Below, in pieces: positions 15,369 through 22,269 of a DNA stretch of 22,269 bases. This DNA comes from Caryophanales bacterium (GTDB lineage Bacteria > Bacillota > Bacilli > Exiguobacteriales > Exiguobacteriaceae), in NCBI GenBank assembly GCA_902362975.1, contig CABIYO010000038.1:1-22269 (forward strand), given 5' to 3'. Numbering within the stretch: position 1 is the stretch's first letter; each line of letters begins with the position of its first letter. The notes below the pieces were generated by a model. The model saw nothing but the letters and a program-made list of their open reading frames with translations, was not told the DNA's origin and did not search any database. The translations under genes were made by a program, and so were the position numbers.

Positions 15369-15806
15369 ATGCTCGCACCAACATTTTCATTACCGAACCA
15401 AAACGGAGAGATGGTCTCATTAAAGGACTATCTCGGCAAGAAAGTCGTCTTATACTTCTATCCTCGAGATTCGACACCTGGTTGCACGACCGAGGCATGC
15501 GATTTCCGCGATGCGTTGCCGAAGATGGAAGGCGCGGTCGTCCTTGGGGTATCGGCCGACAGTCAAAAGAAACATCAAAACTTTATCGCCAAGAATGACC
15601 TCCCATTTGATTTACTCGTGGATGAGGAACATGAAGTGTCCGAGCTTTACGGCGTCTGGCAGTTGAAGAAAAATTACGGGAAAGAATATTACGGCATCGT
15701 CCGTTCGACTTTCTTGATCAACGAGGACGGCTATATCGAAGCAGAGTGGCGCAACGTCAAAGTGAAAGGGCACGTCGAAGAAGTCGTTGCTGCCATTCGT
15801 TCGTAA
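15369..15806 (+). CDS. bcp: Thioredoxin-dependent thiol peroxidase (Bcp/PrxQ peroxiredoxin)
   Basis: A 145-residue atypical two-cysteine peroxiredoxin that reduces hydrogen peroxide and organic hydroperoxides using thioredoxin. The peroxidatic Cys39 is in S-T-P-G-C-T and the resolving Cys44 follows five residues later (T-E-A-C-D-F-R-D), the PrxQ arrangement. The Y-G-V-W and R-S-T-F-L-I segments are also typical. AAGGAGG lies 8 nt before the ATG at 15369 and overlaps the stop region of the upstream lipoprotein gene. It ends the operon, followed by a strong terminator. Confidence 0.94.
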   Translation: MLAPTFSLPNQNGEMVSLKDYLGKKVVLYFYPRDSTPGCTTEACDFRDALPKMEGAVVLGVSADSQKKHQNFIAKNDLPFDLLVDEEHEVSELYGVWQLKKNYGKEYYGIVRSTFLINEDGYIEAEWRNVKVKGHVEEVVAAIRS

Positions 15807-15841
15807 AGCGAGAACCTGAAGGAAAGTTCATGAACGGGTTC

Positions 15842-15880
15842 AGACTGTAGACAACGCATGGGTCTACAGTCTTTTTTTTG
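15842..15880 (+). terminator. Terminator of the lipoprotein-bcp operon
   Basis: AGACTGTAGAC (15842-15852) pairs perfectly with GTCTACAGTCT (15862-15872), followed by a T run to 15879. A weaker hairpin without T run (GAACC...GGTTC, about 15814-15840) precedes it. Confidence 0.93.
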
Positions 15881-15894
15881 TGTCCCAGCTAGGT

Positions 15895-15991
15895 ACGGCT
15901 CGCTTTCCTAGGGGCAAGCAATGAGCCGCATCACGACTCGGTCGCTGCTTAGGTCTCTCTTCGCTTGCTGTTCCATCAGGAGTCTCGCCTT
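15895..15991. repeat. Imperfect palindromic intergenic repeat, Bacillaceae type
   Basis: The element begins ACGGCTCGCTTTCC and ends AGGAGTCTCGCCTT. The arms are imperfectly inverted (GGCTCGCTTTCCT against AAGGCGAGACTCCT when reverse complemented), with further matching GCAAGC stretches inside. This end pattern is one I recognise from repeated intergenic elements of about 100 bp scattered in Bacillaceae genomes. Only one copy is in the window. It sits exactly where the alanine symporter remnant begins. Confidence 0.6.
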
Positions 15992-16320
15992 GAATAACTC
16001 GTTCAACGTCCCAATGGTTGTGACAGGGATCGTCATGATGGCGATCACGGCATTCGTCATCTTAGGTGGTGTCAAATCGATTGGAAAAGTCGTCGGACTC
16101 TTCGTCCCGTTCATGATTTTTTCGTGTCCTCTATATTTTAGTCGAGGGGCGCGGTGCGATGACGACGAACTTGAATTTGATCTGGGCGATCTCAGATGTG
16201 TTCAACGGTTTCTTGGTCATCCCGAACTTGATTGGACGCTTGTTCCTCTCCGGTGTGGTCGTCGCGGAGACGAAACGATTCGAACTCGAACTGAAAAAGA
16301 AGGGCGTCCTCTGCCGCTTG
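15990..16320 (+). pseudogene. Decayed Na+/alanine symporter (AGCS family)
   Basis: Two pieces of an amino acid carrier protein in different frames. The first (from 15990, frame of 15990) reads L-N-N-S-F-N-V-P, then V-T-G-I-V, then F-V-I-L-G-G-V-K-S-I-G-K-V and V-P-F-M, a well conserved middle portion of AGCS proteins. The second (from about 16136, frame of 16159) reads L-I-W-A-I-S-D-V-F-N-G-F and I-P-N-L-I, then L-S-G-V-V-V-A-E-T-K, which is near the C-terminus of the same family. The N-terminus and, by comparison with the usual length of about 450 to 480 residues, a large internal part are missing, with a frameshift at the join near 16125-16135. The 5' break coincides with the palindromic repeat. 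It is not functional as read. Confidence 0.75.
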
Positions 16321-16325
16321 ATAAG

Positions 16326-16356
16326 AAACCCGCCGGACATGCGCCGACGGGTTTTT
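16326..16356. terminator. Terminator between the symporter remnant and the chemoreceptor gene
   Basis: AAACCCGCCGG (16326-16336) pairs with CCGACGGGTTT (16344-16354) with one mismatch; GTTTTTG follows on the plus strand. On the minus strand GGGTTTCTTATC makes it usable for the chemoreceptor gene that stops at 16358. Confidence 0.8.
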
Positions 16357-16357
16357 G

Positions 16358-18061
16358 TCATACCTTGAATTGGCGAATCAATGAATCGAGTTCTTCCATC
16401 TTTTGTTGCGACTGCTCCGTCGCATGGTTCAACTCGGCGAAACGTTCGACGGACATCGTCACTTTTTCAGCGATTTCTTGCGTACCGAGTGCCCCGTTGT
16501 TGATGGTCGTCGCAACGTCTTGGATGACCCCAATCATGTTCGACGTCAATTGTTCGAGCTCCCCGGCAGCGGCGGCAAACTCGGTCGCAGTCGTTTCGAA
16601 GCGTCCTGCGTCCGTACTATATTGTCCGGCTGCCGCTTCAAGTTGGTCATAATCTTTCAAGACGTTCGTGTCGAGGAAGTGGAGCATCTGTCCTGAGCTT
16701 TCATTCAAATGATCGACCGAATGAAGGACGGTCGTCGAGATGACTTGAATGCGTTCGACGGTCGTCCGGCTCGTTTCGGCGAGTTTCCGAATCTCGTCGG
16801 CGACGACGGCGAATCCGCGTCCGGCCTCTCCGGCACGAGCCGCTTCGATCGAGGCATTGAGCGACAAGAGGTTCGTCTGCGCGGCGATGTCGAGGATGTC
16901 GTTCGTGAGCGTCGCAATCTCGCGGACGGCTTTTGCATCTTGCATCGCTTTCTCCAAGTTCGTGCGTGTCGACTGAAGGACGCTGATGGCGTTCTCTTTC
17001 GCTTCCACCGCATGTGACTTGAGGGAGAGGGCACGCTCATCGATTTGTCTCGCTTCGGTTTTCCGCTCATCGGCCATCGTCACGATGTGATGAATCGTCC
17101 GCTCCATATCCGAGGCGGAGGCGTTCATCTCTTGTGCGCTTGCGGCCGTCTGTTGCATACCGGCGGTCAAGTCTTCTGTCGTCGCAGCGGTCGTCGTCAT
17201 ATACGTGTCGAGCTCTTTCAACTCTTCATACATATGGTTCGATTGTTTCGTCACGCCGGTCGTCACGTCGTTCACTTGAAGAATCAACTGACGCAAGTTG
17301 GCGATGAACTGGTTGAAGTCACGTGCGAGTCCGGCGAACTCGTCACGGCGCTTCACAGGAATGGATGTCGTCAAATCGCCATCGCTCGTGGCGAGCTCAT
17401 GCATTTTCGTCTTGAATTCTTTGAGCGGCTCAAAGATGGAGCGGAAGATGAAGAGCATCATGAGGATCGTCATGACAGCAGCAACCCCGAGGACGATGAA
17501 GAGCGTCATCTGAACTTGCTCAAACATCTTAGCTGCTGCGGCTGTGTCCGACTGAATCGCTTCGCGGTTCAAGTTGACAAGAAGACCGAGAGAGTTCGAA
17601 AGCGTATCGGCACTTGCATCCGCTGTGTCGCGAATGTACGTCTCTGCGGCCTCTGTGCCGTCTTCATTTGAAATACGAATGAGTTCATTCATGACCGTTT
17701 GGAAGTTATCCCAATTCGAACGGGCTTCATCGAAGAACTGTTGATCATCTTCTCTGATGATGGTGGCTTCATAGCCGTCCATCCGTTGTTCCAAAATCGC
17801 GACGGATGCCTGCATGTCCCGTTCGATGTTTTGTTTTGTCACCGCGTCATCCACGAGGGCGTGACGAATCAAATGACGACGGATTTCGAGCAATTGCTTA
17901 TCGACTTGATGAATCTGGTCCATTCCTGGAACCCAGGAGATGGTCATGTCTTCTTGAGCTGCTTTTGATGCGTTCAAGGCGTACCATGAGTAACCGCTTA
18001 CACCGAGGAGCAGCAAAAACATGATGCTAAACGCAGTGATGAGTTTATTCCGAATCGACAT
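16358..18061 (-). CDS. Methyl-accepting chemotaxis protein
   Basis: A 567-residue membrane chemoreceptor signalling to CheA/CheW. Layout: TM1 (8-28), a helical extracellular sensor of about 155 residues (30-185) with the size and pattern of a four-helix bundle, TM2 (186-208), HAMP (209-262), then the long coiled-coil signalling domain to the end. The hairpin tip is intact: [22 protein letters not shown] (391-412) and [12 protein letters not shown] (414-425). No C-terminal CheR-tethering pentapeptide is seen; the protein ends in F-K-V. The ligand is unknown. No other chemotaxis genes are nearby, as usual for dispersed receptors. AAGGAGG lies 6 nt before the ATG. Confidence 0.95.
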   Translation of the reverse strand: MSIRNKLITAFSIMFLLLLGVSGYSWYALNASKAAQEDMTISWVPGMDQIHQVDKQLLEIRRHLIRHALVDDAVTKQNIERDMQASVAILEQRMDGYEATIIREDDQQFFDEARSNWDNFQTVMNELIRISNEDGTEAAETYIRDTADASADTLSNSLGLLVNLNREAIQSDTAAAAKMFEQVQMTLFIVLGVAAVMTILMMLFIFRSIFEPLKEFKTKMHELATSDGDLTTSIPVKRRDEFAGLARDFNQFIANLRQLILQVNDVTTGVTKQSNHMYEELKELDTYMTTTAATTEDLTAGMQQTAASAQEMNASASDMERTIHHIVTMADERKTEARQIDERALSLKSHAVEAKENAISVLQSTRTNLEKAMQDAKAVREIATLTNDILDIAAQTNLLSLNASIEAARAGEAGRGFAVVADEIRKLAETSRTTVERIQVISTTVLHSVDHLNESSGQMLHFLDTNVLKDYDQLEAAAGQYSTDAGRFETTATEFAAAAGELEQLTSNMIGVIQDVATTINNGALGTQEIAEKVTMSVERFAELNHATEQSQQKMEELDSLIRQFKV

Positions 18062-18118
18062 ACGATTCCTCCTTACGAATCTTTTCTATCTTTAGCATAA
18101 TCAGAATCGCACATCGAC

Positions 18119-18146
18119 CGTATAGCTGATTTCGAAAGCGGGTCAA
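18119..18146 (-). promoter_or_regulatory. Chemoreceptor gene promoter
   Basis: On the minus strand TTGACC (18146-18141), 16 bp, TATACG (18124-18119). It predicts a leader of about 50 nt. It is of sigma-A type; no sigma-D (TAAA...GCCGATAT) motif was seen. Confidence 0.5.
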
Positions 18147-18212
18147 TATTCGAGACGGATTTCCCTAGTTTCTTAAAAAGGAGACATTTTTCCACAAGAT
18201 AGATTTCCTTTT

Positions 18213-18240
18213 TTGTCTTATGAAAAAATGGTATGATAAT
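18213..18240 (+). promoter_or_regulatory. gatCAB promoter
   Basis: TTGTCT (18213-18218), 16 bp, GATAAT (18235-18240), in an AT-rich stretch 36 bp before the gatC start. No T-box-like leader is present. Confidence 0.6.
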
Positions 18241-18275
18241 GAACGATGTATTGAAAACTGTTGGAGGTGGGAATT

Positions 18276-18566
18276 TTGGCTCGTATTACAGAAGCTGAAG
18301 TTCGGCACGTCGCCGGACTTGCCCGACTTGCGATCACAGATGAAGAAGTGACGCACTTCACGGAGCAATTGACAAAAATTCTCGAGTTCGCCGAGCAACT
18401 CGATGAGCTGGATACAACGGGTGTCGAACCGACGACACATGCCCTAGATTTGAAAAACGTACTACGCAAAGACGAGGTTCGTCCATCACTTCCACGTGAG
18501 GAAGTCGAACGGATGGCACCTGACTGGGAGAACGGTCAAGTCCGTGTCCCTGCGGTCTTTGAGTAA
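18276..18566 (+). CDS. gatC: Asp/Glu-tRNA amidotransferase subunit C
   Basis: A 96-residue subunit that wraps around GatA and GatB and stabilises the GatCAB complex, which converts Glu-tRNA(Gln) (and often Asp-tRNA(Asn)) into the correctly amidated form. The start is TTG at 18276, 8 nt after GGAGG, giving the family N-terminus M-A-R-I-T-E-A-E-V; an upstream TTG at 18261 would cover the ribosome binding site. It contains H-V-A-G-L-A-R-L and [10 protein letters not shown], both family-typical. It is the first gene of the gatCAB operon. Confidence 0.95.
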   Translation: MARITEAEVRHVAGLARLAITDEEVTHFTEQLTKILEFAEQLDELDTTGVEPTTHALDLKNVLRKDEVRPSLPREEVERMAPDWENGQVRVPAVFE

Positions 18567-18577
18567 GGAGGCCTTTC

Positions 18578-20020
18578 ATGAGTTTATTTGACCACGGTGT
18601 AGCGAAACTGCATACGTTATTAAAAGAAGGCGAAGTCACGGTCACGGACCTCGTCAAAGAGTCGTTCGACCGCATCGAAGCGACGGATGATCAAATCGGT
18701 GCGTTTTTGACGCTCAATGAGGATGCGTTCGAGCAAGCGAAGCGCATGGATGAGCTTGCGAAAACATCAGACAACCCGCTCTTTGGGATGCCGATCGGTG
18801 TAAAAGACAACATCGTCACAAAAGGGATGCGGACGACATGTGCCTCGACGTTCCTCGAGAACTTCGTCCCGGCACACGATGCGACGGTCGTCGAGCGTCT
18901 TCATGACGCTGGTGCCGTCACGATCGGAAAGTTGAACATGGACGAGTTCGCGATGGGTTCATCAAACGAGAACTCGGCGTTCAAGCCGGTCCGCAACCCA
19001 TGGGACCCGACTCGTGTACCAGGAGGTTCTTCAGGCGGTTCAGCGGCATCGGTCGCAGCTGGGCAAGTCCTCTTCAGCCTCGGTTCGGATACGGGTGGTT
19101 CAATTCGTCAACCAGCCGCATATTGTGGTGTCGTCGGGATGAAGCCGACGTACGGTCTCGTCTCACGTTTCGGTCTCGTCGCCTTCGCGTCGTCACTTGA
19201 CCAAATCGGACCGCTCACGCGTACCGTTGAAGACAATGCTTACTTGTTGAATACGATTGCGGGTCATTGCGACATGGACTCGACGTCGGCTGAGGTCGAA
19301 GTGCCGGACTATACGGCAGCGCTCAACCAGGATTTGACAGGCATGAAGTTCGCACTTCCGGAAGAGTTCATGGCAGAAGGTGTCGCGCCTGGCGTCCGTG
19401 AACAGATTGAAAAAGCGATCGAGACGCTCAAGTCTCTCGGTGCGACGATCGAGACGGTTTCGATCCCGTCTGTGAAGTATGCTGTCTCGGCGTACTACTT
19501 GCTTGCCTCGTCAGAAGCTTCTTCAAACTTGGCTCGTTTCGACGGCATCCGTTACGGACGTCGCGCCGAAGCGGACACGCTCGATGAAGTGTTCATGTAT
19601 TCGCGTGAACAAGGGTTCGGGGACGAGGTCAAACGCCGGATCATGCTCGGGACATATGCCCTCAGCTCTGGTTACTACGATGCGTTCTACAAGAAAGCCC
19701 AACAAGTCCGTACCCTCATGAAGCAGGACTTTGCGAAAGTGTTTGAAGAGTATGATGCCATCGTTGGACCAACTGCTCCGACGACAGCATTCAAACTCGG
19801 GGAACAGCTCGACGATCCGCTCACGATGTACGCGAACGATATCATGACGATTCCGGTCAACTTGGTCGGTATCCCGGCTATTTCAGTTCCGGCAGGTCTT
19901 TCAGAAGGTCTCCCGGTCGGTCTTCAAATTATCGGGAACTACTTTGATGAATCAACACTTTACCGCGTGGCCCATGCTTTTGAACAAGCAAACGGCGGTT
20001 TCAAGATGCCACAGCTCTAA
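18578..20020 (+). CDS. gatA: Asp/Glu-tRNA amidotransferase subunit A (amidase)
   Basis: A 480-residue amidase-signature enzyme releasing ammonia from glutamine for the amidation done by GatB. The Ser-cisSer-Lys triad is Lys76 (I-G-V-K-D-N), Ser151 (P-G-G-S-S-G-G-S) and Ser175 (S-D-T-G-G-S-I-R), with the same spacing as in known GatA proteins. AAGGAGG lies 6 nt before the ATG and 11 bp separate it from gatC. Length is normal for the family. Confidence 0.97.
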   Translation: MSLFDHGVAKLHTLLKEGEVTVTDLVKESFDRIEATDDQIGAFLTLNEDAFEQAKRMDELAKTSDNPLFGMPIGVKDNIVTKGMRTTCASTFLENFVPAHDATVVERLHDAGAVTIGKLNMDEFAMGSSNENSAFKPVRNPWDPTRVPGGSSGGSAASVAAGQVLFSLGSDTGGSIRQPAAYCGVVGMKPTYGLVSRFGLVAFASSLDQIGPLTRTVEDNAYLLNTIAGHCDMDSTSAEVEVPDYTAALNQDLTGMKFALPEEFMAEGVAPGVREQIEKAIETLKSLGATIETVSIPSVKYAVSAYYLLASSEASSNLARFDGIRYGRRAEADTLDEVFMYSREQGFGDEVKRRIMLGTYALSSGYYDAFYKKAQQVRTLMKQDFAKVFEEYDAIVGPTAPTTAFKLGEQLDDPLTMYANDIMTIPVNLVGIPAISVPAGLSEGLPVGLQIIGNYFDESTLYRVAHAFEQANGGFKMPQL

Positions 20021-20032
20021 GGAGGACGTACG

Positions 20033-21463
20033 ATGAACTTTGAAACGATCATCGGGATCGAGGTGCACGCCGAGCTGAGCACGAAGTCGAAGATTTGGTG
20101 TGGCTGCTCACGCACTTACGGTGCCGAAACGAATACACAGACGTGTCCGATTTGTCTCGGACACCCGGGCGTCTTGCCTAAATTGAACGAAGAAGCGGTC
20201 AACCTCGCCATCAAAGCGGCAATGGCACTCAACTGTGAGATTGCGACAGATACGAAGTTCGACCGGAAGAACTACTTCTACCCAGACACGCCGAAAGCGT
20301 ATCAAATCTCGCAGTTTGACAAGCCAATCGGTTCAAACGGTCACGTCGACGTCGAAGTCGACGGAGAGATGAAACGATTCCGCATCGAGCGCGTGCACTT
20401 GGAAGAAGATGCTGGGAAGATGAACCATACGGACGAGAAGCACTCGGTCATCGACTTCAACCGGAGCGGTTCACCACTCATCGAGATTGTCAGTGAAGCA
20501 GACATGCGCTCACCGAAAGATGCGGTCGCGTATCTCGAGCGCTTAAAAGAAGTCCTCTCGTTTGCTGGCGTCTCGGACGTCAAGATGGAGGAGGGGTCAC
20601 TTCGCTGTGACTGTAACATCTCGGTCCGTCCATTCGGGCAAGAGAAGTTCGGTACGAAGACGGAGCTCAAGAACTTGAACTCGTTCTCAAACGTCTTAAA
20701 GGCACTCGACTATGAAGAAACACGTCATCGCAAATTGCTTCTCTCAGGTGGCGTCATGCGTCAAGAGACGCTTCGTTACGACGAAGCGGCGAAAAAGACG
20801 ATTCTCATGCGTGTCAAAGAAGGGGCATCGGACTACCGTTACTTCCCAGAACCAGACCTCGTCCGTCTTGAAATCGATGAGGCATGGAAAGAGCGCATCC
20901 GCGCGACGATTCCAGAGATGCCGGCAGCACGCCGTGAACGCTACATGAGCCAATACGGTCTCTCGGCATACGACGCAAAAGCCCTCACGTCGACGCGTGA
21001 GTTCTCGGACTTTTTCGAAGCGACGACAGCGGCCGGTGCGGAGCCGAAAGCGGCAGCGAACTGGCTCATGGGTGAAGTGCTCGGTCACTTGAACAAGACG
21101 AATGAAACGATCGAGACGATGAAGTTGACACCGGAATCACTCGCTGAGCTCATCCGCTTGATTGCGGAAGGGACGATTTCATCGAAAATCGCGAAGCGTG
21201 TCTTCACGGCGATGATGGAAGAAGGTGCTGAGCCGAAAGCATATGTGGAAGCGAACGGACTCGCCCAAATCTCGGACGAGAACTTGCTCCGTGGCTACAT
21301 CCTCGAATTGTTCGAGGCGCATCCGCAAATGATTGAAGACTTCAAGAACGGGAAAGACCGTGCGAAAGGCTTCATCATCGGCCAAATTATGAAACAGACG
21401 AAAGGGATGGCGAACCCGGCACTCCTCGATGGCTTGTTCCACGAAGAGATCGCCAAACGCTAA
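20033..21463 (+). CDS. gatB: Asp/Glu-tRNA amidotransferase subunit B
   Basis: A 476-residue subunit that binds the mischarged tRNA, activates the side-chain carboxylate with ATP and transfers the ammonia from GatA. It begins [13 protein letters not shown]; the zinc site cysteines are 23, 25, 38 and 41 (W-C-G-C and T-C-P-I-C). The cradle domain contains [18 protein letters not shown], and the C-terminus has the helical plus YqeY-like tail with K-A-N-P-like G-M-A-N-P. It starts 12 bp after gatA, with AAGGAGGACGTACG before the ATG. A terminator follows its stop. Confidence 0.97.
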   Translation: MNFETIIGIEVHAELSTKSKIWCGCSRTYGAETNTQTCPICLGHPGVLPKLNEEAVNLAIKAAMALNCEIATDTKFDRKNYFYPDTPKAYQISQFDKPIGSNGHVDVEVDGEMKRFRIERVHLEEDAGKMNHTDEKHSVIDFNRSGSPLIEIVSEADMRSPKDAVAYLERLKEVLSFAGVSDVKMEEGSLRCDCNISVRPFGQEKFGTKTELKNLNSFSNVLKALDYEETRHRKLLLSGGVMRQETLRYDEAAKKTILMRVKEGASDYRYFPEPDLVRLEIDEAWKERIRATIPEMPAARRERYMSQYGLSAYDAKALTSTREFSDFFEATTAAGAEPKAAANWLMGEVLGHLNKTNETIETMKLTPESLAELIRLIAEGTISSKIAKRVFTAMMEEGAEPKAYVEANGLAQISDENLLRGYILELFEAHPQMIEDFKNGKDRAKGFIIGQIMKQTKGMANPALLDGLFHEEIAKR

Positions 21464-21470
21464 GCAGGCG

Positions 21471-21495
21471 GCGAGACACTTGTGTCTCGCTTTTC
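21471..21495 (+). terminator. gatCAB terminator
   Basis: GCGAGACAC pairs perfectly with GTGTCTCGC around a two-base turn (the stem opens by a pair or two), followed by TTTTC. The T run is short, so some read-through into dagK is likely. Confidence 0.7.
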
Positions 21496-21526
21496 GCTCG
21501 AGTTGAGCATAGGGGAGAGAATCAAT

Positions 21527-22269
21527 ATGCAACGGAAACGTGCGCGGGTCATTTATAACCCGACATCTGGTAAAGAAGTGATCAAACGGGAACTCCCGTA
21601 CATTTTGAACCGCCTCGAGGATGCGGGTTATGAGACGTCGACGTATGCGACGAAAGCGATTGGTGATGCCACGCTCGAAGCAAAACGGGCCTCAGCGGCC
21701 GAGTTCGACCTCATCATCGCCGCAGGTGGAGACGGGACATTGAACGAAGTCATCTCGGGGCTCGCACCGCTTGAGAATCGTCCGACAATCGGACTCATTC
21801 CGGTCGGGACGACGAACGATTTTGCCCGGGCGATGCGGATTCCACTGAGCGTCGTCGGCGCACTCGACGTCATCTGTGACGGGTTCGAGATGCCGGTCGA
21901 CCTTGGGGAAATCGAAGGCGAAAAAGGTGACATCCATTATTTCATCAATATCGCCGGTGGCGGCATTATGACCGAGATCTCGTACGAGGTGCCATCGAAG
22001 TTGAAGACAGCGCTCGGACAGGTCGCCTATTACGTGAAAGGGATGGAGAAACTGCCTCTCATCAAACCGACGTATATCGAGCTCGAGCACGATGAAGGAA
22101 CGTTCCGAGGCGAGGTCATGGTCTTCCTCACATCGAACTCGAACTCGGTCGGTGGATTTGAAAAAATCTCACCACACGCATCATTAAATGACGGGTTGTT
22201 CGACCTGTTCATTTTGCGTAAATGTAACTTGTTCGAATTCATCCACGTCGTCCGTCTACTCCTTCGGGG
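21527..22269 (+). CDS. dagK: Diacylglycerol kinase, DagK type (partial, runs off the window)
   Basis: The frame is open from the ATG at 21527 to the window edge, giving 247 residues of a protein expected to be about 300. It phosphorylates diacylglycerol, recycling the lipid left by lipoteichoic acid synthesis to phosphatidic acid. Seen: R-V-I-Y-N-P-T-S-G-K at the N-terminus, the nucleotide-binding G-G-D-G-T (67-71) with L-N-E-V, and P-V-G-T-T-N-D-F-A-R-A. AGGGGAGA is the ribosome binding site. It follows gatB by 63 bp across a modest terminator, an order also known from Bacillus (gatCAB then dagK/yerQ), which supports the assignment against other lipid kinases of the family. Confidence 0.92.
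   Translation, partial: MQRKRARVIYNPTSGKEVIKRELPYILNRLEDAGYETSTYATKAIGDATLEAKRASAAEFDLIIAAGGDGTLNEVISGLAPLENRPTIGLIPVGTTNDFARAMRIPLSVVGALDVICDGFEMPVDLGEIEGEKGDIHYFINIAGGGIMTEISYEVPSKLKTALGQVAYYVKGMEKLPLIKPTYIELEHDEGTFRGEVMVFLTSNSNSVGGFEKISPHASLNDGLFDLFILRKCNLFEFIHVVRLLLR

Noticed and set aside
15814..15840. Second hairpin (GAACC...GGTTC) between bcp and its terminator
   Set aside because: The stem is short and has no T run; the perfect 11-bp hairpin with eight T directly after it explains termination. It may be an RNA 3'-end stabiliser but nothing supports this.
18170..18222. AAAAAGGA ... TCCTTTTT inverted repeat upstream of gatC as a terminator or attenuator
   Set aside because: The loop is over 20 bases, the stem is almost only A/T, and the right arm overlaps the gatC promoter -35, so it is more likely low-complexity sequence.

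Overview
The window looks like a piece of a Bacillota chromosome, order Bacillales. Gene content, strong AAGGAGG-type ribosome binding sites, frequent TTG/GTG starts, gatCAB followed by dagK, an FMN-riboswitch ribD-ribE-ribBA-ribH operon and a base composition near 50% GC are together most like Exiguobacterium. The genus is an inference from memory; no database search was possible. There is no rRNA, tRNA, CRISPR array, prophage or intact transposase.

Layout. 1-850 (minus): a DUF4261-like protein between two hairpin terminators. 884-3916 (minus): a two-gene ABC exporter of the MacB/LolD type (ATPase then FtsX-type permease). 4077-4907 (plus): a DegV/FakB fatty-acid-binding protein split by one in-frame TAG. 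5163-6842 (plus): a membrane diguanylate cyclase with active-site and inhibitory-site motifs. 6888-7529 (minus): a small protein made of three homing-endonuclease-associated (FGSW) repeats. 7530-7980: AT-rich spacer with a perfect 16-bp palindrome, a candidate 56-nt small RNA with its own promoter and terminator on the minus strand, and the uppP promoter. 7981-8793: uppP. 8829-12551: promoter, FMN riboswitch, structured expression platform, terminator and the four riboflavin genes with overlapping or near-touching junctions. 12554-12796: a leftover HD-GYP fragment between two terminators. 12835-14379 (minus): rocA (P5C dehydrogenase) with a cre-like site at its promoter. 14487-15880: lipoprotein plus thiol peroxidase (bcp) operon. 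15895-16320: a Bacillaceae-type imperfect palindromic repeat abutting a decayed Na+/alanine symporter. 16358-18061 (minus): a chemoreceptor. 18213-21495: gatC-gatA-gatB, the tRNA amidotransferase needed for Gln-tRNA(Gln). 21527-end: dagK, cut by the window edge.

How it fits together. Most of the window is housekeeping: cell-wall lipid carrier recycling (uppP), flavin synthesis, proline/arginine catabolism (rocA), peroxide defence (bcp), indirect aminoacylation (gatCAB) and phospholipid turnover (dagK). Signs of gene decay recur: the degV stop codon, the HD-GYP remnant and the alanine symporter remnant. The most interesting unexplained items are the candidate small RNA at 7787-7842 (with an 11-codon reading frame running through its terminator), the three-way-junction insert in the riboflavin leader, and the stand-alone FGSW-repeat protein.
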